From Alkalihalobacillus alcalophilus ATCC 27647 = CGMCC 1.3604 (GTDB lineage Bacteria; Bacillota; Bacilli; Bacillales; Bacillaceae_D): a stretch of DNA of 64,000 bases. The notes beneath the pieces were generated by a model that worked only from the letters and a program-made list of their open reading frames with translations, made no database searches and was not told the origin of the DNA. The DNA is taken from assembly GCF_000292245.2 (NCBI RefSeq), contig NZ_ALPT02000017.1:1-64000 (forward strand), written 5' to 3'. Both the position numbers and the translations under genes were made by a program. Position 1 is the stretch's first letter; every line of letters begins with the position of its first letter. Positions 57,967 to 64,000 of the stretch are shown in pieces.

Positions 57967-60120
57967 TTATTCCTCAACTGGCAATTGGATTGTGAAAGTT
58001 GTTCCTTCATTTTTTTCACTTTCGATTTCTATTGTTCCTTTTAATTCCTCAATTAAGCGGAAGCATGTAATGATACCTAATCCAGTACCTGATTCTTTTG
58101 TTGTAAAGAATGGTGTTCCTAATTTCTCGAGTGTTCTTTCATCCATCCCTTCGCCATTATCAATGACTTTTATGAAGATTTTTTTCTCCTCAGGAAGCGA
58201 ATAAGTTTTAATTATCAAATGACCATCAACCGATATGGCCTCCAATGAATTTTTCACTAAATTCATCAAAACTTGGTGAAGTTTGTTCCGTTCGATTACA
58301 ACAAGTGGTAACTTCTCCAGTTCAAGTGTAAACTGACCTCTGCGCCATTCCACTTCCGTTTGATAAAGGAAGTGAATCCCCTTGATTACTTCATTAACGT
58401 CCGTTTCTTCCTTAACCATGACAGAATTTGGATTAGCCATATTTAACAATTCACTTATTATTTCATTTACACGATCAATTTCCTTCAAAATTACACCGTA
58501 GTGATCACGATGTTCATCTGATATTTTATTTGAACGACCAAATAGTTGAATGAAACCTCGAATCGTTGTTAATGGATTTCTAATTTCATGAGCAAAACCA
58601 GCCGCTAACTGACCTACCATTTGCAGTTTTTCTGAACGATTTAGCTCATTTTCCATTTCACGTTTGTCCGTAACATCGTTAAAAACAAGCAATACCCCTT
58701 CAAACTCATCCTGATTATTTAAACTAGGAAGTGGCTGAACACTCATAAAGAAATAACGTGATTCCTCTTTATAATGACAAAGGAACTCATAACGACTATT
58801 AAATTTTTTCTTTTCAACGACATCATTTAATTTAGCACATTCAACAAATTTAGAAAAAGCATCATTATGTTTGATTAAGTCATCTATTCTCAACCCAATC
58901 ACTGCTTCTTTTTTCACCCCGAACAACTCTTCACATGTACGATTAAATGTTGTGATTAAACGACTGTCTTTTTGAAACGCTAAAATACCATTATTAGTCG
59001 TCTCTAATATAAGTGATGATTTTTGATGGCTTTTTTCTCTTTCTAATAATCGCCTTGTCATCATATTAAATGTTCTCGTCAACGTATCAACCTCGTGATA
59101 CGAGTTTGTCGACAAAGGATATACCATCTTTCCAAAAGCAAAATCAGAAGTTGCAAACACTAACTTTTGTAATGGCTTGACAATATAATTGGACAGCTTA
59201 AAAACAGCAATCACAACTATAATTAAGACACAACTAAACAAAAGTAAATATTTATTAATCAACTGATTCAATGGTTCTTCTATGTTGCTATAAGGAACGG
59301 AAATTCCAACATACCAATCATTATCGAAATTACTCGTTTTATCAAGCTGTACAAAATATTGTAACTGTTCTACTTCTTCATTATGATAAACGAGGCGATT
59401 TCGAACCATATATTCAAAGCGTTCAGCAGTCAATTGATTGTTCTCGAAATAATTTAAACGCAGAATAATATCATTTTGTGGATGTGCGATAATATCTCCG
59501 TTGCCATTGACTAAAAATGCATGTCCTTCTAGACCAATGCTTTGTTGCTGGCGCGTAAACATGTCAACCCGATCCCATAATTCAGTTAAGTTAAAGGACG
59601 GAGAAACAATCGCAAAAATATCGCCATTTTCATCTTTTACGGAACCAGCTAAAATAAGTATCGGTCTATTAATGACATCAGACATATAAATATCAGATAA
59701 ATAGACATCACCGCCCTCAAATGTTTCTTGAACCCACACTCTTTCGGACATGTCTGACCCGACAACCGTATTGTCTACATCAACCGCAACTGTTCCACTT
59801 TCATCGATAAGAATAGCTCCAAAATATAAATCATTTAAACTAACGAATCTTATTAACTCATCTTGTATTTCATCTATGCTTGACTCTTGATTTGAAATAA
59901 TTGGATTATTAGTTAACATTCTCACGTCTTTAAAACGTTCTTGGATGAAGTCATCTAAACTTACAGCTGCACTTTCACCTAAAGCATATAGCAACTGTTC
60001 ATGTTGGTTTTCGATATCTTCTTTTTGTGATTGAAATGTAATATATGCAATAAAAATTAATGGCAAAAAGGTCACAAAAAAGAAGATCATAAATAGTTTC
60101 ATTCTTAATGATTTGAACAT
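57967..60120 (-). CDS. Sensor histidine kinase, sporulation-kinase type (dCache-HAMP-PAS-HisKA-HATPase)
   Basis: Product of 717 aa from ATG 60120 behind GAGGGG. TM1 about 10-30; outer double-Cache sensor to about 285; TM2 about 291-309; HAMP about 310-362; PAS about 365-485; HisKA with His511 in LAAGFAHEIRNPLTTIRGF; ATPase with N-box VLMNLVKNSLEA, G1 IDNGEGMD and TKESGTGLGI. The H-box is that of KinA-E kinases, which feed Spo0F. No response regulator lies beside it, again like the sporulation kinases. The ligand is unknown. Confidence 0.9.
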   Translation of the reverse strand: MFKSLRMKLFMIFFFVTFLPLIFIAYITFQSQKEDIENQHEQLLYALGESAAVSLDDFIQERFKDVRMLTNNPIISNQESSIDEIQDELIRFVSLNDLYFGAILIDESGTVAVDVDNTVVGSDMSERVWVQETFEGGDVYLSDIYMSDVINRPILILAGSVKDENGDIFAIVSPSFNLTELWDRVDMFTRQQQSIGLEGHAFLVNGNGDIIAHPQNDIILRLNYFENNQLTAERFEYMVRNRLVYHNEEVEQLQYFVQLDKTSNFDNDWYVGISVPYSNIEEPLNQLINKYLLLFSCVLIIVVIAVFKLSNYIVKPLQKLVFATSDFAFGKMVYPLSTNSYHEVDTLTRTFNMMTRRLLEREKSHQKSSLILETTNNGILAFQKDSRLITTFNRTCEELFGVKKEAVIGLRIDDLIKHNDAFSKFVECAKLNDVVEKKKFNSRYEFLCHYKEESRYFFMSVQPLPSLNNQDEFEGVLLVFNDVTDKREMENELNRSEKLQMVGQLAAGFAHEIRNPLTTIRGFIQLFGRSNKISDEHRDHYGVILKEIDRVNEIISELLNMANPNSVMVKEETDVNEVIKGIHFLYQTEVEWRRGQFTLELEKLPLVVIERNKLHQVLMNLVKNSLEAISVDGHLIIKTYSLPEEKKIFIKVIDNGEGMDERTLEKLGTPFFTTKESGTGLGIITCFRLIEELKGTIEIESEKNEGTTFTIQLPVEE

Positions 60121-60126
60121 CTGCAT

Positions 60127-60460
60127 CTGCCCCTCGATTTCTGTCGAAAGGAATCTAATGATATCCTTACCAATTTTATTCTACACTTTCCTTGTCAATA
60201 AAAAAAGAAGCTTTTCAAAATCCAGCAAAATCCCTCCTTTCTTCTTCCATAATTTTATTCTTTCTTTCAAAAACTTACATTCTAACACATATTTCGGATT
60301 TACAGATTTATTAATCCCTTAATTTTCGACAGTGTCGTATATTACTATTTAAATTTGGTTATATTAAAAACTATTAGAAACAAAATAGTGAACTTGTAAC
60401 GACTCTATATATAGAGAGAAAACTTGAACAGTAAACAAAGGAATTAAGGAGCTGAATGAG
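60127..60460. other. Divergent intergenic region between kinase and rsfA-type gene
   Basis: A/T-rich, no gene seen. Promoters for both neighbours must lie here, but no box could be chosen with confidence. A short palindromic TATATATAGAG stretch is at about 60408-60418. Confidence 0.4.
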
Positions 60461-61096
60461 ATGAAAATAAGACAAGATGCATGGTCACATGAAGATGATG
60501 TGTTATTAGCAGAAACGGTTTTAAAGCATATTAAAGAAGGAAGTACACAATTACGTGCTTTTGATGAAGTAGGAGATGAACTAAACCGTACATCTGCTGC
60601 TTGCGGTTTCCGCTGGAATGCAGTAGTTCGTGCTAGATATATAAATCAAATTGAGGAAGCAAAAAAAGAGAGAAAAGAACGGAAAAGAGCAGCAAGTTAC
60701 AATTATTATTATGCAGCTCCACCAGCTAACCCAGCTTGGTCAACACCAAAACTCTCACCAAAATTCGATACCGAGACTTCTGAGGAAATGGATATTCATG
60801 GAGTCATTCAATATTTACAATCATTGGCCCAATCCAACCAATCATCCTCCATGTGGCAAGTCAAAGCTGAAGTATTAGAAAAAGAGAACGAGAATCTACG
60901 TGGTGAAGTAAAACATTTACAATCAGAACTAAATAAATTAAAACAAGATACTAGTATCATTGAAGAAGATTATCAGTCTCTTATTCAAATCATGAATCGT
61001 GCCAGGAGAATGGCTGTTCTTGAAGATGAAGAATCCCTTCATAATCCAACATTTAAGATGGACAAGAACGGAAACCTAGAAAGAGTCGCTAAATAA
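60461..61096 (+). CDS. rsfA: RsfA-family prespore-type transcriptional regulator
   Basis: Product of 211 aa. N-terminal Myb/SANT-like domain: IRQDAWSHEDDVLLAETVLK, then FDEVGDELNRTSAACGFRWN (about 30-55). A basic stretch (KKERKERKRA), a flexible middle and a C-terminal coiled coil (VLEKENENLRGEVKHLQSEL) follow. B. subtilis RsfA is made under sigma-F and tunes prespore gene expression; paralogues (YlbO and others) share this layout, so the exact member is uncertain. AAGGAG site. Ends 3 bp before the terminator hairpin. Confidence 0.85.
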   Translation: MKIRQDAWSHEDDVLLAETVLKHIKEGSTQLRAFDEVGDELNRTSAACGFRWNAVVRARYINQIEEAKKERKERKRAASYNYYYAAPPANPAWSTPKLSPKFDTETSEEMDIHGVIQYLQSLAQSNQSSSMWQVKAEVLEKENENLRGEVKHLQSELNKLKQDTSIIEEDYQSLIQIMNRARRMAVLEDEESLHNPTFKMDKNGNLERVAK

Positions 61097-61098
61097 TG

Positions 61099-61140
61099 AA
61101 AGCCGGTGACATTTTACTCGTTTAAAATGTCACCGGCTTT
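61099..61140. terminator. Bidirectional hairpin terminator, copy 2 of an inverted pair
   Basis: Stem AAAGCCGGTGACATTTTA / TAAAATGTCACCGGCTTT, loop CTCGTT, T-run TTTTC after it. It serves the rsfA-type gene and lutC, which converge. It is the inverted twin of copy 1 at 57875, 3.2 kb away. Confidence 0.87.
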
Positions 61141-61198
61141 TCATATTAGAGGAAGGTTTTGGGTCAGCTCCTTCCAAAGAGAAACCTTCTTCTTTAGT

Positions 61199-61918
61199 TT
61201 ACATATCATCAACAATAATATAAGTAGCCCGGATTGGTCCGTGTACTCCGACAACGAGGTTCATTTCAATGTCTGCACTATTACTTGGACCTGAAATGAA
61301 GTTTACGCACCGTGGAAATTCCCCTTCTTTTTGGGCAAGCTCATGCAACATATCAGTCGCTTGTGTCATCCTTGGAACGATCGTACTTTTAGGGATAATC
61401 GCGATATAACTTGTTGGCAATAAGCTAACAGAACGTCCTTTGCCATCATTGCTTAATAACACGACGGTTCCAGACTCTGCTAAAGTTATATCAGAAAATG
61501 TAATTCCAATATCCGCACGTTCGGCCAGTGTAATATTTTCATCACCTTTATCCTTATCCCATTCATAAAATTCAGCCCCATCAACTGGATAGTCTTCAAA
61601 CGCTTTTTTTACACCAAAACGTTCAAAACGTTCGTCCTTCCAATAAATGATTTCCTTTCCATCATATCGCTCCATCACTTCTGCAAGCTTTTTAGACAAC
61701 CCATCTAACATCACACGTTCAAACGTCGTATGAATTCTTGTACATTGTTCTTTTAAACGTTCCACAAGCTGATCGGGTGTTTCATCTGCAAAAACGGTAC
61801 GCTGAGGTTCTTTTTTCCATTGTGGACGTACAACCCCTTCACGCTTTCGCTCTCTCCCTAAACTTGATGCAATTTTATCTAAAAATTTATCTTGATTATG
61901 AACCGTCCCTCGACTCAT
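61199..61918 (-). CDS. lutC: Lactate utilization protein LutC
   Basis: Product of 239 aa of the LutC/YkgG (DUF162) family: core GITFSDITLAESGTVVLLSN, LLPTSYIAIIPKSTIVPRMT and the end NFISGPSNSADIEMNLVVGV followed by HGP. LutABC oxidises L-lactate to pyruvate in B. subtilis and is needed for growth on lactate and for biofilm. It overlaps the lutB stop by 4 bp. No lactate permease gene is in view. Confidence 0.95.
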   Translation of the reverse strand: MSRGTVHNQDKFLDKIASSLGRERKREGVVRPQWKKEPQRTVFADETPDQLVERLKEQCTRIHTTFERVMLDGLSKKLAEVMERYDGKEIIYWKDERFERFGVKKAFEDYPVDGAEFYEWDKDKGDENITLAERADIGITFSDITLAESGTVVLLSNDGKGRSVSLLPTSYIAIIPKSTIVPRMTQATDMLHELAQKEGEFPRCVNFISGPSNSADIEMNLVVGVHGPIRATYIIVDDM

Positions 61919-63345
61919 GACTTGTCACCCTTTTTCTCACGTTTTTCGAACCAATTTCGGAATGATTCTTTTGCTGGCTCAGGAAAATCACGAATGTCTG
62001 TCCATGGTTTTACTGGACCAGGACCTTTTGAAATTTTTCCACCTTTGGCAAAAGGACTCGCAATCGTTGGAGCAAACTTGCTCGCACTGCTAAAGAATTT
62101 TGGAGAGCTTGCGGCTATTCCAAATCCTTTCATTGCAAGCTTTTCACCGATAGGAGCTTTCCCTTGCTCCTCGACAATATTTTGACGGTGTTTAATTAAT
62201 AATTCATGTAATGGAATTTTAACTGGACAGGCATCCGTACAAGCTGCACATAAGCTTGACGCGTAAGGAAGCTCTTTATATTCATCATATCCACCTAATA
62301 ATGGCGATAAGACCGCTCCGATTGGTCCAGGATATATCGATCCGTAAGCATGGCCGCCGATATGACGATAAATCGGACAAACATTAATACAGGCGGCACA
62401 ACGAATACATTGTAGGGCCGATTGAAATTCCGTTCCTAAAATGTTGGAACGTCCATTATCAACGATGACTAAATGGAATTCTTCTGGGCCATCAATATCT
62501 GTTTCTCCCTTTGGACCTGTCAAACCAGTTACATAGCTCGTAAGCTTTTGTCCAACAGCACTACGACAAAGCATACTTACTAAAATATCAAGTTCCTGCC
62601 AAGTTGGGACAATTCGTTCCATTCCCATCACCGTAATTTGTGTTTTAGGTAATGTCGAAGCTAAACGAGCATTTCCTTCATTTGTTACAAGTGAAATACT
62701 TCCTGTCTCTGCTACCGCAAAGTTACAACCTGTAATCCCCAAATCAGCAGTTAAAAATTCACCACGTAATTGTTCTCGAGCAAATAAAGCAAGCTCTTCA
62801 GGTTTGGAAGATTTCGTATAACCTTTTTTCACTTCAAACGTTTCGCGAATTTGCTCTTTATTTTTATGAAGAGCCGGAGCCACAATATGTGACGGCGGGT
62901 CATGATCGTCAATTTGCAAAATATATTCCCCTAAATCCGTTTCAATCACTTCACAGCCAAGCTCTTCTAATGCTTCATTCATACTTATCTCTTCTGTAAC
63001 CATTGATTTAGACTTAATAACTTTTTTCGCATTCTTCTCTTTGGCTACTTGGCGAATATATTCATTTGCCTCATCAGCCGTTTGAGCAAAAAAGACATGC
63101 CCACCTTGTTTTGTCACATTATCAGTCAACTGTTCCAAATAAAAATCTAAGTTTTCTAATGTATGCTGACGAATTTCTTCGGATAAATCACGCCAGTCTT
63201 CCCAATTCCCTAATTCCTCTGCAGCATTAATACGTCCGTTTTTTAAACGCTCTTGAGCAGAAACTACTGCATTACGCATAAAGGTATCTTTTACCCCTTT
63301 ATCGACACGACTATTAAACGCTTGATCCCCAATTTTCATGGCCAT
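61915..63345 (-). CDS. lutB: Lactate utilization iron-sulfur protein LutB
   Basis: Product of 476 aa. A LutC-like DUF162 domain (about 70-300, with VAETGSISLVTNEGNARL) precedes a ferredoxin-type part: CIRCAACINVCP (Cys313, 316, 319, 323) and CAACTDACP (Cys366, 369, 373), for two [4Fe-4S] clusters, then a C-terminal DUF3390 tail. GAGAG site before the ATG; 18 bp after lutA. Middle gene of lutABC. Confidence 0.95.
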   Translation of the reverse strand: MAMKIGDQAFNSRVDKGVKDTFMRNAVVSAQERLKNGRINAAEELGNWEDWRDLSEEIRQHTLENLDFYLEQLTDNVTKQGGHVFFAQTADEANEYIRQVAKEKNAKKVIKSKSMVTEEISMNEALEELGCEVIETDLGEYILQIDDHDPPSHIVAPALHKNKEQIRETFEVKKGYTKSSKPEELALFAREQLRGEFLTADLGITGCNFAVAETGSISLVTNEGNARLASTLPKTQITVMGMERIVPTWQELDILVSMLCRSAVGQKLTSYVTGLTGPKGETDIDGPEEFHLVIVDNGRSNILGTEFQSALQCIRCAACINVCPIYRHIGGHAYGSIYPGPIGAVLSPLLGGYDEYKELPYASSLCAACTDACPVKIPLHELLIKHRQNIVEEQGKAPIGEKLAMKGFGIAASSPKFFSSASKFAPTIASPFAKGGKISKGPGPVKPWTDIRDFPEPAKESFRNWFEKREKKGDKS

Positions 63346-63363
63346 GATTGTTTCTCTCCCTAC

Positions 63364-64000
63364 TTATCTTGAGTTCAGTACTTGCGCAATGTGCATCGTT
63401 TTAATTGGTTTTCCTTGACGGTCAATACGCCCACCAATATTCATTAAGCAACCACAATCTGCTCCAATTAAAACTTCTGCCTTAGTCGATTCAACATGAG
63501 CGACTTTCTCATTCACCATTTGTTCTGAAATCGGCACCATTTTAACTGAGAATGTTCCACCAAAACCACAGCAGTTCTCTTTATTTGGTAAACTCGTAAA
63601 TTCTAATCCGTCCACATTTTGTAATAACGTCATCGGAGCATCTTTGACACCGAGAAGACGAGTCATATGACAGGATGTATGGTATGTAGCTTTTACAGGT
63701 AATTTAGCCCCAACGTCTTCCACCTTTAAGACATCAACAATAAATTGAGTAAATTCAAATGTTTTATTCGCTAATTTTTCAGCTTTCTCTTTCCATTCAT
63801 GGTCATCTTTAAATAGATGTGGGTACTCATGAAGCATCGCGGCACATGATCCAGACGGTGATACAACATAATCGGCATGCTCAAATGCTTTAATCATATT
63901 TTTCGCTACTTCTCTTGTCTCTTTATGATAGCCACTATTATAGGCAGGCTGTCCACAGCACGTTTGTTGTCTCGGAAAATCGATCTCACAGCCGAGACGT
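63364..64000 (-). CDS. lutA: Lactate utilization protein LutA, N-terminus outside the window
   Basis: The frame is open to the window edge, so the 177-codon ATG frame is only part of it; about 212 residues are visible of an expected ~240. Both cysteine-rich CCG segments are present: TCCGQPAYNSGYHKET near the edge and NCCGFGGTFSVKMVPISEQM, as in glycolate-oxidase GlcF-type domains that bind Fe-S or transfer electrons. First gene of lutABC. Its promoter and any LutR site lie beyond the window. Confidence 0.93.
   Translation of the reverse strand, partial: RLGCEIDFPRQQTCCGQPAYNSGYHKETREVAKNMIKAFEHADYVVSPSGSCAAMLHEYPHLFKDDHEWKEKAEKLANKTFEFTQFIVDVLKVEDVGAKLPVKATYHTSCHMTRLLGVKDAPMTLLQNVDGLEFTSLPNKENCCGFGGTFSVKMVPISEQMVNEKVAHVESTKAEVLIGADCGCLMNIGGRIDRQGKPIKTMHIAQVLNSR

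Overview
The window is chromosomal DNA of low G+C from an endospore-forming Gram-positive rod of the family Bacillaceae. The evidence is an uninterrupted sigK, yunB, an RsfA-type prespore regulator, a KinA-E-like histidine kinase, an RsbR-type stressosome protein, and a gene order from yrhC/mtnN to rarA that matches the Bacillus subtilis yrr/yrv region almost gene for gene. Sequence style and repeat content suggest an alkaliphilic or halotolerant Bacillus relative, but the species cannot be named from the window. No rRNA, tRNA, prophage or CRISPR was seen.

Layout. 1-9 kb: a tandem long-hairpin repeat, an RsbR paralogue, panE with an uncharacterised Cys/His protein, a PadR/HAAS/membrane-protein operon, a Rieske-protein relic, yunB (frameshifted near its start), a SpoIID relic, a VOC protein and an APH-like kinase. 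9-14.7 kb: a cadCA metal-resistance operon with its promoter between two palindromic operators, a 988-bp element with terminal inverted repeats and a 5-bp target duplication directly upstream of it, then a TetR-MATE efflux operon. 14.7-17.5 kb: an ECF sigma / small membrane anti-sigma candidate / large extracytoplasmic protein operon. 17.6-31 kb: a MerR gene without a usable start beside a CorC/HlyC (MpfA-like) transporter, an AAA ATPase, a CDF exporter, a VanZ protein, a hydrolase, sigK, a GltC-like LysR divergent from gdhA, a TetR plus paired SMR exporter operon, and an M20 peptidase. 31-36.9 kb: lplJ, a Nudix CoA pyrophosphatase, an MFS exporter, and mtnN-yrhC, with two ~51-bp-period minisatellites and a 36-bp perfect palindrome in the intergenic gaps.

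36.9-58 kb is the conserved housekeeping block, almost all on the minus strand: yrrS, greA, udk, trhP2, trhP1, trmR (tRNA wobble-uridine hydroxylation and methylation), mltG, yrzB, ruvX, yrzL (IreB), alaS with an Ala T-box, a frameshifted yrrI, small genes, yrrD, recD2, yrrB, mnmA, its cysteine desulfurase partner, cymR and (plus strand) rarA. 58-64 kb: a sporulation-type histidine kinase, an rsfA-type regulator and lutCBA (lactate oxidation); lutA runs off the window edge.

Themes. Several genes are grouped with a local regulator whose operator can be seen (cadC, the TetR of the MATE pump, the TetR of the SMR pump). The intergenic space is unusually rich in repeat families: a ~120-bp hairpin repeat at both ends of the window, a ~132-bp GC-rich repeat in inverted copies, a 66-bp hairpin repeat, duplicated terminators and minisatellites. 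Three genes (yunB, the MerR gene, yrrI) carry apparent single-base frame breaks in or near homopolymer-rich stretches, which are either real lesions or assembly errors.
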